From a virus: a stretch of DNA of 42,058 bases. Below the pieces are notes generated by a model that was given only the letters and a program-made list of their open reading frames with translations, ran no database searches and was not told the DNA's origin. Below, piece by piece: positions 30,987-38,878 of the stretch. How positions within the stretch are numbered: position 1 is the stretch's first letter; the number at the start of each line of letters is the position of its first letter. The stretch covers positions 1-42,058 of the IMG/VR virus record IMGVR_UViG_3300024054_000030; one strand, 5' to 3'. Position numbers and translations under genes: made by a program.

Positions 30987-32972
30987 TCACCTCTCGCTGA
31001 CGGTCTTCCCTGCCTCCTTCAGGTATCCCGTACTCTCCAGGTACTCCAGCACTTCGTCGGCTTGACGCTTCGTGCAGCGCATTCGCTGCAGCAGCCTCCC
31101 GCGATCGACACGCGCTTCCGAGCAGCGCTCGATGAACTTCTGCGCCACGGCCACGATACGCTGGAAGTCTCCCTCCAGGCGGCCCTTCAGCACCCACCGC
31201 ACCAGACGCTGCTGATGCTTCACTAGGGGTTCCGCCAGCTCCACGATGGAGAGCGGGATCGTATCGCTTTGCGGTTGCAGGTCGATGCTCAGGAGGATGC
31301 AGAGCTTCACCAGCATGGTCGGGATCCGGGCGTAGAAGCTGCCCAGGTACTCGTCTCCCTCCACCTCCGGCGCGTGGAAGAGGTTCGTGCCGATCTGTCC
31401 GATACGGGTCAGGGCTGCCTCCTCGAAGCGCAGCAGGTGGGTGGGCTGGTCGTCTTCGGGTCGGTTCCACTGGTCGCGCAGTCCGCGCAGGAAGTTCCGC
31501 AGGTACTCCCGCATGTGACGGTCGCGCGGCTGCGGGCTGCTGTTCCACTCCTGCGAGTAGTGCTCCCACTGGGGAGCCAGCAGCACGAAGCGTGGCAGGA
31601 AGCCCCCGTACAGCATCTCGCTGGGGAGCTTCTCGGAGAAGAAGCGGGGCTGGACGCCGGCCATGAGGTTGATGCAGGGGTTCTGGACGACGAAGGTGTC
31701 CTGCCGCGTGTCCTTGGTGAACTCCCCCTCGCTGTCGTAGAGCTGGGCCAGCAGCTCGAACCAGCCTCCCATGTACTCCCGGCGGGCGGTCTGCACTTGG
31801 ACGCTGAACTCGGGCCAGAGAAGCACGCCCCAGGCGCACGGGTTGCGCCGAGACAGACGGGCGATGAAGGCCTCCGGCGTCGTGCTGGTAGGCAGCATGT
31901 AGGTGTTGTTGATGTCCGTCTCCGGCAGCGAGGCGACCTTCTCCCCCAGCGGCTGGAGAATCTCCGACACGCCGGAGATGGCGCTGGACTTGAAGCTGCG
32001 TCCCGACTCGCCAATGCAGATGACGAACAGGTTGGGGAACGTGGGCTTCGGGCCCCACTCGACGGCCGTGCGGCGCCCGAGCACTGTGGACAGGGCCACC
32101 AGTCCCCCGTAGTAGATGAACTCGGCCGGGGCGGAGACGCTGTTTCGCATCCAGCGGTAGTACAGGGTGAGGAAGTTGCTCTCTTCGGGTAGCAGCTTCT
32201 CGATGGGGAAGCGCGGGCAGTTCTTCGGGTGGTCCTCTTCCGAGGTCTTCAGCCTCAGGTCGTTGGCGCGGGAGATGTGGTTCTTCAGGCTCTCCAGTCC
32301 CTGGTTCAACCGGACCCAGGAGTGCAGACCCTGCGATGGTACGGTGATCCTCTGCACGGCAACGCCGGCCAACCGCAGGGCCTTCACGATGTCCACGAGG
32401 ACGTGGGCGCTGTCGGGCTCCGGCTCGGTGAAGAGCACGAAGCAGGGTTCCTCGCCGGAGCGAGCGGCAATCATGCGAGCCGCCTCATCGTAGGCGTAGG
32501 GGTCCTTCCCGAGGCAGGTGGCATTGAAGCCCAGGCGCGTCAGCGTACAGGCGTCCAGCACGCTCTCGCAGAGGAAGACGCTCATCCCCTGCGAGAGCGC
32601 ATCGGGTCGCCACAGCACGGGGCTTGTGGTCGATCCCCACCAGAGCCAACGGCCGGTCTTCGGGTCGAGGTCAAGCAGCCCCATGAGCCGGTCTTCCGCC
32701 TCCCAGGGGAAGATGTACCGTTGGCGCTGTTGATCCCACCCGATCCCCAACGCCTCTACCTGGGGCAGGTTGAAGCCACGCACTTGCCACCACGACAGGA
32801 GCCCTCGCTCTGCCAGGCACAGGGTGCGGCGGCAGTGGGCTACGTACTCCTCGGGCTTGTGCACGATGTCGGGGTCTCTCCCCTTGTCCACGTTGAGAAG
32901 CTCCTCGTACAGCTTGAGGTGCTGTCGCACGAGTTCGGTGGGCATGACTCGACTGTAGTCGATGGCCTGCAC
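30987..32972 (-). CDS. TOPRIM and DUF3987-like primase/helicase
   Basis: A 661-residue protein starting at GTG 32972 (GAAGGGGGTC upstream). Residues 127-190 look like a TOPRIM domain: VFLCESVLDACTLTRLG with E136. The usual DxD strand appears only as FTEPEPD (182-187), an altered form. Residues 310-600 fit a DUF3987-type P-loop domain, with GESGRSFKSS at 321-330 as an unusual Walker A lacking the Gly before Lys. No zinc finger or RNA polymerase catalytic core of DnaG was seen. It should act as the replication initiator or helicase, perhaps with altered primase activity. Confidence 0.72.
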   Translation of the reverse strand: MQAIDYSRVMPTELVRQHLKLYEELLNVDKGRDPDIVHKPEEYVAHCRRTLCLAERGLLSWWQVRGFNLPQVEALGIGWDQQRQRYIFPWEAEDRLMGLLDLDPKTGRWLWWGSTTSPVLWRPDALSQGMSVFLCESVLDACTLTRLGFNATCLGKDPYAYDEAARMIAARSGEEPCFVLFTEPEPDSAHVLVDIVKALRLAGVAVQRITVPSQGLHSWVRLNQGLESLKNHISRANDLRLKTSEEDHPKNCPRFPIEKLLPEESNFLTLYYRWMRNSVSAPAEFIYYGGLVALSTVLGRRTAVEWGPKPTFPNLFVICIGESGRSFKSSAISGVSEILQPLGEKVASLPETDINNTYMLPTSTTPEAFIARLSRRNPCAWGVLLWPEFSVQVQTARREYMGGWFELLAQLYDSEGEFTKDTRQDTFVVQNPCINLMAGVQPRFFSEKLPSEMLYGGFLPRFVLLAPQWEHYSQEWNSSPQPRDRHMREYLRNFLRGLRDQWNRPEDDQPTHLLRFEEAALTRIGQIGTNLFHAPEVEGDEYLGSFYARIPTMLVKLCILLSIDLQPQSDTIPLSIVELAEPLVKHQQRLVRWVLKGRLEGDFQRIVAVAQKFIERCSEARVDRGRLLQRMRCTKRQADEVLEYLESTGYLKEAGKTVSER

Positions 32973-32983
32973 GGCGACCCCCT

Positions 32984-33595
32984 TCAGTCGGGCGGCATGG
33001 TCATCTCATGCTCCGGCGGCGGCTCGCTGATGGTGTCCCCGAACATGCTCTCCCCGTCGTCGAACGGGTCCACCGGCACCTCCTCGCTCATGTACGGGTC
33101 GTCGGGCGGAACGTCGGGCTCGGGCAGCCCCGGCCCGGGAGGTCGGTATGCGTGCGCGGAGGCGGGTTGCGGGACTCGCCGGTCGTTGAGGGGCAGCACG
33201 TCCCACGGGGCGATGTCGGGCCAGCGCCCTCCGCGTTCGCCCTCCCGGTACTTCTTGATCTCTATGCCGATCTCTTCTCCCACCAACGACGACCACCCGT
33301 TGTTCATGTCCAGCACGTTGCGCTCGAAGTCGTGGGTCGGGTACACGGCCTGGAGTAGCGGGAGGGCATACTGTAGCTTGTCCGCGTCGGTGGGTATGCC
33401 GAACGACAGCCTGCGGCCGCTGTAGTGTTCCGGTAGCAGCACGGTGCACATGATCCGCAGGCGTCCGGTACCTCGTCGGGTTGTGGTCAGCTCGTAGTCG
33501 GTGATGCAGACGCGGTAGAAGCCAAGCGGCAGCGGGGTCCTCTCCTTGCTGTGGGCGCCTTCACTTGCCGCCTGGCGTCGCATGTCAAGTCGCAT
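32984..33595 (-). CDS. DUF669-like ssDNA-binding protein
   Basis: A 203-residue protein. The first 125 residues resemble DUF669 (LPLGFYRVCITDYELTTT, RRGTGRLRIMCTVLLPEHYSGR, then LSFGIPTDADK). The last 60 are Pro, Glu and Asp-rich, ending EHEMTMPPD, an acidic tail like those of single-strand binding proteins. It lies between the Sak4-like ATPase and the primase/helicase, which is a common arrangement in tailed phages. ATG 33595 has AAGGAG upstream; the start lies 11 bases inside the Sak4-like gene. Confidence 0.65.
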   Translation of the reverse strand: MRLDMRRQAASEGAHSKERTPLPLGFYRVCITDYELTTTRRGTGRLRIMCTVLLPEHYSGRRLSFGIPTDADKLQYALPLLQAVYPTHDFERNVLDMNNGWSSLVGEEIGIEIKKYREGERGGRWPDIAPWDVLPLNDRRVPQPASAHAYRPPGPGLPEPDVPPDDPYMSEEVPVDPFDDGESMFGDTISEPPPEHEMTMPPD

Positions 33596-34397
33596 CCGAT
33601 GCTCCTTCCTCCGTCTCTTCGGGCGGGGCCATCGACCCGTTGCCGGCCTTCGCCGGCTTCAGGTCGCGGCGAGGGAGTTCCTTGGCGATCTTCGCCAGCT
33701 CCTCTGTCGTCAGTTCGTCCTTCCCCTGCTTGTGCATCCACTGGTCGATCAGCCGGCAGCGGTTCCCGGCCACCCGGTGATCGGCCATGAAGCTGACGAT
33801 CCGCACGGTGCTCTTCACCGAGAAGCGGCCGTCGTCTCCCATCTGGCGGTCCACGTAGGAGCGCAGGTGGCCGATGCTGTCGCAGGCGCGCTGCACGTAG
33901 CCGGCCGTCTGGCCGGCGAGGTCGGGGCGCACCTCGATCATGCCGTTCGACTCATGCTCCTTGGCGTGGCAGAGTACCAGCACATGCGTGGGCAGGCTGA
34001 ACAGCGTGTCGATCACGAACTGCATCTCCCGCAGCAGCAGCCCCCAGTCCTGCATCTCCATCGTCTGGTGACTGGTGGCCCGCAGGATGTCCTGGATGGC
34101 GAGGCTCTGCGCTGCCGAGAGCGTGTCCACCACCACCGTCTCGTAGCGGAGGGCCTGGTGTAGCTGGAGTTCACGGATGGCGCTCTTCCACTCGGACCAC
34201 GACTCGCAGCACATCCGGTGCACGTTCTTGCCGGCGAAGCCTTGCAGCCCGTCGTCGAAGTCCAAGATCAGCGGGGCAGGCCACTGGACACCGAGGGTGG
34301 TCTTCCCCACCTTCGGGTCGCCGTAGAGCAGCATCCGCAGGCGGGTGCCGGGCGTCACGTCCTTCATGGACTGGATCGGCAGCCGGTCATTCCCCAT
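33585..34397 (-). CDS. RecA-like recombination ATPase (Sak4 type)
   Basis: A 270-residue P-loop ATPase. Walker A is GDPKVGKTT at 26-34, then a LILDFDDG strand and the Walker B strand VVVDTLSAAQ with D91. LVLCHAKEHES near 145 resembles the sensor region of AAA_24/Sak4 proteins. It should help strand annealing or exchange and works with the DUF669-like protein next to it. The C-terminal 40 residues are acidic and disordered. The ATG overlaps the previous stop by 11 bases, with GGAGGCTGG upstream. Confidence 0.8.
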   Translation of the reverse strand: MGNDRLPIQSMKDVTPGTRLRMLLYGDPKVGKTTLGVQWPAPLILDFDDGLQGFAGKNVHRMCCESWSEWKSAIRELQLHQALRYETVVVDTLSAAQSLAIQDILRATSHQTMEMQDWGLLLREMQFVIDTLFSLPTHVLVLCHAKEHESNGMIEVRPDLAGQTAGYVQRACDSIGHLRSYVDRQMGDDGRFSVKSTVRIVSFMADHRVAGNRCRLIDQWMHKQGKDELTTEELAKIAKELPRRDLKPAKAGNGSMAPPEETEEGASDAT

Positions 34398-34779
34398 GGT
34401 ATCCAGCCTCCTCCGCTGCTCTTCGCAGCAGCTCCGATGCTACCTCAAGTGGGCTTGGGGAATACTCGGCGAGTCGAAGGCCAACCTGTTCCAGCCCGAC
34501 GATGATGTAGTGGAGACCCTGCTTCCCGATGCCGGGTATGGCAAGGATGTCTTCCTCGGTGCGGAAGAGTAGCTGACCCGGCAACACAATGCCAGAAGCC
34601 GCAAGGGAGTAGAACGTCCTATTGGGCAGCTCCAGCAAGAAGCGCTTCCAGTCTTTCGAGAAGCCGTTGACCACGTACTCGGTCCACGCTGTACGCCCTC
34701 TTCTACCGTAACTCGAAGCGTGGGGGGCGTATGGCTGAGGCTGTGGTTCTGGTCTCATCCCTCTCTTCCTACTCCCCAT
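34387..34779 (-). CDS. RNA polymerase alpha C-terminal domain-like protein
   Basis: A 130-residue protein; ATG 34779 is chosen since the longer frame upstream is out of keeping with the neighbour gene. Residues 48-104 align by eye with bacterial RpoA C-terminal domains: LELPNRTFYSLAASGI, then LLFRTEEDILAIPGIGKQG, then a GL-x-QVGL-x-L end. R54 matches E. coli R265, and G85 matches G296 (both DNA contacts). N268, K298 and S299 are changed to Tyr, Gln and Gly. The N-terminal 45 residues are Pro/Arg-rich and the C-terminus is acidic. It could bind UP elements, or touch host activators, or be a plain helix-hairpin-helix protein. Confidence 0.6.
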   Translation of the reverse strand: MGSRKRGMRPEPQPQPYAPHASSYGRRGRTAWTEYVVNGFSKDWKRFLLELPNRTFYSLAASGIVLPGQLLFRTEEDILAIPGIGKQGLHYIIVGLEQVGLRLAEYSPSPLEVASELLRRAAEEAGYHGE

Positions 34780-35047
34780 TCGACTCGCCCCCTTTGTCGT
34801 CCATGTAGTCCAACGAGTCCTGGGTAATGGTGCCCAGCAGGTGTCTCGCCCAATCGACCCCTGACCAGAATCCCGTGAGGAAACAGGTTTCGGTATCGAC
34901 CAAGCCCTTCTTCCGGAGTTTCTCAACAAGTTCAGCAGCCTTCTTCTCGATGGGCTTATCGTAGGCCAAGCGGATCAGAACCCTGACAGGAATCCCCTCC
35001 GCATCTGTCGGACTTCTCCATTTTCCTCCCGCCGACTCAGTCTCCAT
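34769..35047 (-). CDS. Hypothetical protein
   Basis: A 92-residue protein with GGGGGAGAG before ATG 35047; its start overlaps the stop of the Cas4-like gene by 11 bases. It has a LIRLAYDKPIEKKAAELVEK strand-helix pair, a TGFWSGVDWARHLL segment and an acidic end. No family known to me. Its position between nuclease and alpha-CTD-like genes suggests a role in replication or host takeover, not more. Confidence 0.6.
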   Translation of the reverse strand: METESAGGKWRSPTDAEGIPVRVLIRLAYDKPIEKKAAELVEKLRKKGLVDTETCFLTGFWSGVDWARHLLGTITQDSLDYMDDKGGESNGE

Positions 35048-36074
35048 TCGTCTCTCCCCCTTCCCATCCGGTGTTGCTGCTCAGGTGCTCCCGAGGCGCG
35101 GCCACGTAGAAGTCCCCGTCCCGCAGGGCCTGCGTGTCGTCCCCCCGGAACTCAGCGATGCAGAGCCTCGCGTAGGCGCACAGGTTGCAGGTTAGCTGTC
35201 CCGTGTGGCGCGGCGTCGCGTCCTTGCCGATGGCGCTGTCGATCAGGCGACACAGCGGAGTGATGTCGGCGCTCAGGAACCGCGCCAGCTGATCCTGGGT
35301 GTAGCTGTTGCCGAAGAACTGCAGCAGGTAGTCCCGCCGCGAGGGCAGGGACTGCAGCGCCTCCGCGTAGAGGTCCGGGTCGAGCTTGACCTCCGAGGCC
35401 GCAACCTCGTCGATCGCGGCCTGCAGTGTGTCGCGGTCGGTGTGCATCGAAGCCGCGGTCGAGGGGCGCCCGTCCTTGTTGATCTTCGCCGAGGGTAGCC
35501 CCAGGTACAGGACGTGCATCTGCACTCCGACGAGACCCTCGACGCGCGTCTGCATCGCCAGCAGGTAGGTGAGCAACTGGCGGTCCATCTGGAGCAGGTG
35601 GGTGTCGTAGCGCCTAGAGCTGGACTTGAGTTCGAGCAGCCAGCGGTGTCCCTCGGGACCCTCGAGGATGCCGTCCACCCGCCCCACCAACACCGTGCGG
35701 GCTCCGGGCACCCGCCACTGGAACTCCTGCTCGCCGGCCAGGAGCTTGAAGTCATCCCGCTCCCGCACGAAGGCCTCGTACTCAATCAGCGTCGCCATCA
35801 GGCGGGCGGTCTTGTCGGACACGGCTTCCACTTCCTCCGCGTTGCAGGTCTCCTCCAGCTTCTCTGTCTCCCACCCAAGCAGCTTCGGTCGCCACTCCCT
35901 TCCCTGGTAGATCATCTGGCAGCACTCATGCAGCACACTGCCGCTGTCCAGGGCCAGGGCTTTGCGCTTCGGGGCCAGCCGCTCGCGGTAGCGGTACCAC
36001 CAGCGTCGCGGGCAGGCCAGGAAGGTCTGCATCTCTGTGTTGTCTCGCATCTTCACGACTCCGCCTCGTGGCAT
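35037..36074 (-). CDS. Cas4/RecB-type Fe-S nuclease
   Basis: A 345-residue PD-(D/E)XK nuclease; ATG 36074 has GGAGG 8 bases upstream. Cys ligands for a 4Fe-4S cluster are C21 (FLACPRRW) and C296, C299 and C305 in CNLCAYARLC. Catalytic residues fit H49 (GSVLHE), D134 (GRVDG), E148-L-K150 (ELKSS) and Q166-x3-Y170. This is the AddB/Cas4 layout, a 5'-3' resecting exonuclease. Its partners here are the Sak4-like ATPase, the ssDNA-binding protein and RuvC, so a phage recombination or end-processing job fits. No Cas1 or repeats are present. Confidence 0.88.
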   Translation of the reverse strand: MPRGGVVKMRDNTEMQTFLACPRRWWYRYRERLAPKRKALALDSGSVLHECCQMIYQGREWRPKLLGWETEKLEETCNAEEVEAVSDKTARLMATLIEYEAFVRERDDFKLLAGEQEFQWRVPGARTVLVGRVDGILEGPEGHRWLLELKSSSRRYDTHLLQMDRQLLTYLLAMQTRVEGLVGVQMHVLYLGLPSAKINKDGRPSTAASMHTDRDTLQAAIDEVAASEVKLDPDLYAEALQSLPSRRDYLLQFFGNSYTQDQLARFLSADITPLCRLIDSAIGKDATPRHTGQLTCNLCAYARLCIAEFRGDDTQALRDGDFYVAAPREHLSSNTGWEGGETNGD

Positions 36075-36076
36075 GG

Positions 36077-36415
36077 TCAGTCCTCCCGCTTCGGGATGTT
36101 GAAGATGTTGCCCAAGTTGTGGAGCCCGGCAATCACGGCAGCGCACGCCAGCCCCGTCCACACGGAGCCTGTCCAACCCTCCCCCACCAGCCGGTAGCCG
36201 AACTGCACGAACGCCACGGGCGGCAGCACTCCCGCCACGAGCAGCCGGATCAGGCTGCGGTACGCTTCTGCGCGCACGACCTGCGACACGGCGGGCATGG
36301 AAGCATCCGTCGCTCTCCAGAAGCCGACGCCGATCTGCACCAGCTTGCTGAAGGCGTGGATGAGGAACCGACACGCCGCCAGCACGATGACGACATCGAT
36401 CGCTTGCTCAGTCAT
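36077..36415 (-). CDS. Small membrane protein, holin candidate
   Basis: A 112-residue protein (MTEQAIDVVI) with GGGAGG before ATG 36415. Three hydrophobic segments are seen: IDVVIVLAACRFLIHAF (near 6-22), LIRLLVAGVLPPVAFVQF (near 55-72) and GLACAAVIAGLHNLG (near 88-102). ATGA couples it to a 37-residue membrane gene that in turn overlaps the lysin. This is the usual order of a lysis cassette. Confidence 0.6.
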   Translation of the reverse strand: MTEQAIDVVIVLAACRFLIHAFSKLVQIGVGFWRATDASMPAVSQVVRAEAYRSLIRLLVAGVLPPVAFVQFGYRLVGEGWTGSVWTGLACAAVIAGLHNLGNIFNIPKRED

Positions 36416-36525
36416 GGCTTGTACCTCCCTGCCATCCAGTAGCCGGCGAACATGGCTGCCGTGGAGATCAGGAATCCGCACATCAACCCTCCAAGGAAAT
36501 GGACGACAAAGCCCTGCTCCATCAT
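36412..36525 (-). CDS. 37-aa membrane protein of the lysis cassette
   Basis: MMEQGFVVHF then LGGLMCGFLISTAAMFAGYW, one membrane segment, and a basic end. The ATG (36525) has GGAGGCACACC upstream and overlaps the lysin stop by ATGA; its own stop overlaps the next ATG by ATGA. It could be a small holin or antiholin. Too short to judge by sequence; the two-sided coupling is the support. Confidence 0.55.
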   Translation of the reverse strand: MMEQGFVVHFLGGLMCGFLISTAAMFAGYWMAGRYKP

Positions 36526-37175
36526 GGTGTGCCTCCGTCCTGCCGGTCGGCGTCGTAGCGGTGCAGCACGGCCGCCAGCATCTCGCGAGTTACCGCTCCT
36601 TGCGGGTTCTTCCCGTCCATGATCTGCGCCACGTTGACGGCCCAGTCCCAGTCTTCCTTGGCCCACGGGCTGGGCTCATCGGGAGTCCCGGCCCCACCGT
36701 TGCCCATGTCCATGAGCGCCACCATCTTGTCGCGCAGGGCTTCCGGCCTTGGGGCCGCCACGCTCATGCCATTCACCCACAACTCGAAGTGTAGGTGGGG
36801 GTCGCTGAGGTCTCCGCGCACCACCCCGAGCTTCGTGCCCCTGGGTACCGGGGCACTGAGCTTGATCGACTCGTCACGGTTGATGTGGGCGTACACGGCC
36901 GTGATGTAGTCTCCATCCGAGATACCCTCGAAGTAGATCACTTCGAGACGCTTCGCGTCGAACTGCCAGCGCGTGATCGCTCCGTCGCACACGGCGTACA
37001 CGGGCGACTTCCAACCCGTGCCTGCGATGTCGAGCGCGTCACCTTCCCCCGGCGTGTTGTAGCCCTTGAAGACGTTGTGCCCAGTCACGTCCTCTGTCCG
37101 GTACACGCTCCGACCGTGGAGCGTCTGGTTGATCCGGCTGCTGTCGAACCCGTCAATCGGCACGTGCAGCTTCAT
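36522..37175 (-). CDS. M23-like peptidase with SLH-like tail (lysin)
   Basis: A 217-residue protein with AAGGAGGTC before ATG 37175. Residues 25-135 have the M23/LytM outline: ALDIAG (D49), SPVYAVCDG, the YAHIN strand (H97), and HLHFEL (H127, H129). The first zinc His, expected four residues before D49, is Gly here, so the active site is not standard; it may be weak or use another ligand. Residues 170-207 (WAKEDWDWAVNVAQIM, then AVTREMLAAVLHRY) resemble an SLH-type wall-binding stretch often seen in lysins for Gram-positive hosts. Membrane genes follow, so it is the likely endolysin. Confidence 0.75.
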   Translation of the reverse strand: MKLHVPIDGFDSSRINQTLHGRSVYRTEDVTGHNVFKGYNTPGEGDALDIAGTGWKSPVYAVCDGAITRWQFDAKRLEVIYFEGISDGDYITAVYAHINRDESIKLSAPVPRGTKLGVVRGDLSDPHLHFELWVNGMSVAAPRPEALRDKMVALMDMGNGGAGTPDEPSPWAKEDWDWAVNVAQIMDGKNPQGAVTREMLAAVLHRYDADRQDGGTP

Positions 37176-37377
37176 CCTTGACCTCCTTGCGCGCGAGGCG
37201 CGCAGCGTTCCAGGCATCCAGCGCCTGGGTTTCGAGTACGATGACTCCGCCTGCGATCTGGTATGCCTTGACCCCGGAGTCCGGGTCCCGCATGAGCTGG
37301 GTGATGTAGGACCGGGAGATCCCGAGGCGCACTGCGGCGTGGCTGACGGTCTCGATCTGGTCAACGGTAGGTTTCAC
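37153..37377 (-). CDS. Helix-turn-helix DNA-binding protein
   Basis: A 74-residue protein from GTG 37377, with AAGGAGGGACG before it; a longer start at 37428 (MAQDATDTTS) has GGGAGG too and cannot be excluded. The core is SHAAVRLGISRSYITQLMRD, a helix-turn-helix, then a small strand pair (VIVLETQALDAW), as in excisionase-like or MerR-like winged helices. It overlaps the lysin start by 23 bases and may be the regulator of the lysis cassette; that is inference. Upstream (37429-37519) is non-coding. Confidence 0.65.
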   Translation of the reverse strand: MKPTVDQIETVSHAAVRLGISRSYITQLMRDPDSGVKAYQIAGGVIVLETQALDAWNAARLARKEVKDEAARAD

Positions 37378-37519
37378 GGCGTCCCTCCTTCCTGTGTGGG
37401 ATGTGGTGTCCGTCGCGTCCTGAGCCATTCTACGGCCTCCCTTCCCTCGTTTGGCCTCCCTACCCCACTCCGCCCCTCCGAGCGCCCCAGGTGTCCCCAG
37501 GACGCCAGCACGGGGCATC

Positions 37520-38023
37520 CTATGCGCGGCGTAGCGCCGCGACAGCCACCGCCGCTGCGTCGGCGCGGTCCTCGCCCAGCTTCTTCCCGTACAAGGTCTC
37601 GACCATCTGCTTCACCTGCTCCTTGGTCGCCCGCCCGTTGCCGGTGATCGCGACCTTGACGGTCGTCGGATGAACCTCAACCAGCCTTGCCTCCTCAGCG
37701 ATCACCGCCGCCGCCAGGAGACCGCGCACGTAGGCCAACTTCAGCGCTGCGGCCGCCGTCGCATAGAGCGCGGTGAGTGCCTGCTCCTTGCTCATCCGCG
37801 CGGTCTGGGTAGCAGGCAGCCGAGGAGCGTACTGTGTCTCGATGCCCACCACGTCCGCGCGGGTCTCCTCGATCAGGTTGCGAGCCATGTTGTAGTAGGC
37901 CGAGGAGTCCTCTCCCCCATCGAGCTTCAGCGTCCCGACCTCCAGCGTGTCGGCGTCGTCATCGTACAGCGCCCAAGCGATGCCCTTGCTCAGGCCAGGG
38001 TCGAAGCCGAGTGAGCGGCTCAT
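37520..38023 (-). CDS. RuvC-like Holliday junction resolvase
   Basis: A 167-residue protein with the RuvC set: D8 in LGFDPGLSKGIAW, E62 in VVGIETQY, HPTTVKVAITGNGRATKEQV (118-136) and the final DRAD pair D152/D155. All four acidic residues match E. coli RuvC (D7, E66, D138, D141). It should resolve replication and recombination branches before packaging. GGGAGGTTCC precedes ATG 38023. A CGCGGCG hairpin lies over its last codons, with no T run. Confidence 0.9.
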   Translation of the reverse strand: MSRSLGFDPGLSKGIAWALYDDDADTLEVGTLKLDGGEDSSAYYNMARNLIEETRADVVGIETQYAPRLPATQTARMSKEQALTALYATAAAALKLAYVRGLLAAAVIAEEARLVEVHPTTVKVAITGNGRATKEQVKQMVETLYGKKLGEDRADAAAVAVAALRRA

Positions 38024-38056
38024 GGAACCTCCCTTTCGCGTTGCAGGGTCACGGGT

Positions 38057-38218
38057 TCACCTCACCACCAACAGGATGGTCGCAGCCGCAACCCCCGCGA
38101 CGAACAGCGTCAGGGCGAGGGCGCTCGCCAACCCTACGAACGCCCGCAGGCCATTGGCCTCGTCCTGCGCCCACTGAGCGAACTCATCCTTGGTCAGTCC
38201 GGCGTGGCGCTTGCGCAT
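38057..38218 (-). CDS. 53-aa membrane protein
   Basis: A charged N-terminal half (MRKRHAGLTKDEFAQWAQDE) then one long hydrophobic segment (AFVGLASALALTLFVAGVAA) at residues 26-50. ATG 38218 follows GGGAGGTGCC. It overlaps the next upstream gene by 25 bases. No family known; several such small membrane proteins lie in this arm and may alter the host envelope or block rival phages. Confidence 0.6.
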   Translation of the reverse strand: MRKRHAGLTKDEFAQWAQDEANGLRAFVGLASALALTLFVAGVAAATILLVVR

Positions 38219-38358
38219 TCCGGCACCTCCCTCGTGTAGCGCCCTCCGCCGGTCGCGGACTGCAACGCGGCAACCGCTCGCAGGCGCAGGTACTCGGCCC
38301 GGCTCACTCGGACCTCGGTGAAGCAGCACTCTGGAATGTCTCGCGGGTAGCCTCTCAC
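38194..38358 (-). CDS. 54-aa hypothetical protein, GTG start
   Basis: An open frame from GTG 38358 (MRGYPRDIPE) to 38194. GGAGGAAGG lies 6 to 9 bases before the start and the GTG overlaps the previous stop TGA. It encodes a Cys pair (ECCFTEV) and a helix SRAEYLRLRAVAALQ, and no motif known to me. The coupling makes a real gene likely. Confidence 0.5.
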   Translation of the reverse strand: MRGYPRDIPECCFTEVRVSRAEYLRLRAVAALQSATGGGRYTREVPECASATPD

Positions 38359-38699
38359 GTCGGACCTTCCTCCTCCCCGCTTCGGACCCTCAGGGCATCA
38401 CGAACGTAACTCGCGGCGTCTCGCAAGCGCGAAGCGTTGTGCTCGGCTTCCTGCTTCAAGTCAGGGAAATGCGCCCAACCGGCCTCGTGCGCTGCGATCG
38501 AATCCAAGTCCACGTCGCCCAGCCCCAGCATCTCCACCGCGTCTGCCGCGTCGAAGGGCCGGACCCTGGAACCGTGAGGGCAGGGAAGCGCCGAAAACGG
38601 CGTGACGTGGAGGAACCGGAGGCCTTGGTCATGGGGGTGGTACACGAGGTGACAGGTGCATCCGGTCTCCCGAGTGATGACGACAGCGATGCTACTCAT
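38355..38699 (-). CDS. Hypothetical protein
   Basis: A 114-residue protein starting MSSIAVVITR with GAGGGG upstream of ATG 38699. It has Cys and His residues (TGCTCHLVYHPHDQG, PCPHGSR) that could bind zinc, and a helical C-terminal half. Coupled at both ends. No family identified. Confidence 0.6.
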   Translation of the reverse strand: MSSIAVVITRETGCTCHLVYHPHDQGLRFLHVTPFSALPCPHGSRVRPFDAADAVEMLGLGDVDLDSIAAHEAGWAHFPDLKQEAEHNASRLRDAASYVRDALRVRSGEEEGPT

Positions 38700-38878
38700 T
38701 CAGCACACCCCTCGCAGTAGTGCTCCCAGTCCTCCTTGCGCTTGCGGCTCCGCCAGCCGTCCTCGCGCATAGCGGCCATAAGGCCCTGCCAGTCATCATG
38801 GGGCACGTCGTACTCCTTGTGGTAGTCGCACCCGTCGCAGAAGACCTCAAACCCGAACGTCTCTCGCTCGATGCTCAT
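38696..38878 (-). CDS. Zinc-binding small protein (60 aa)
   Basis: A 60-residue protein with CDGCDYH near residues 14-20 and HYCEGC at the C-terminus, a two-CxxC zinc fold around the helix DDWQGLMAAMREDGW. GGGAGGTG precedes ATG 38878. It overlaps both neighbours by 4 bases. Probably a nucleic-acid or protein-binding regulator made early. Confidence 0.65.
   Translation of the reverse strand: MSIERETFGFEVFCDGCDYHKEYDVPHDDWQGLMAAMREDGWRSRKRKEDWEHYCEGCAE

Noticed and set aside
35037-36074. Cas4-like gene as a sign of a CRISPR-Cas locus
   Set aside because: No repeats with even spacing, no Cas1 or Cas2. The nuclease is part of the recombination set common in phages.
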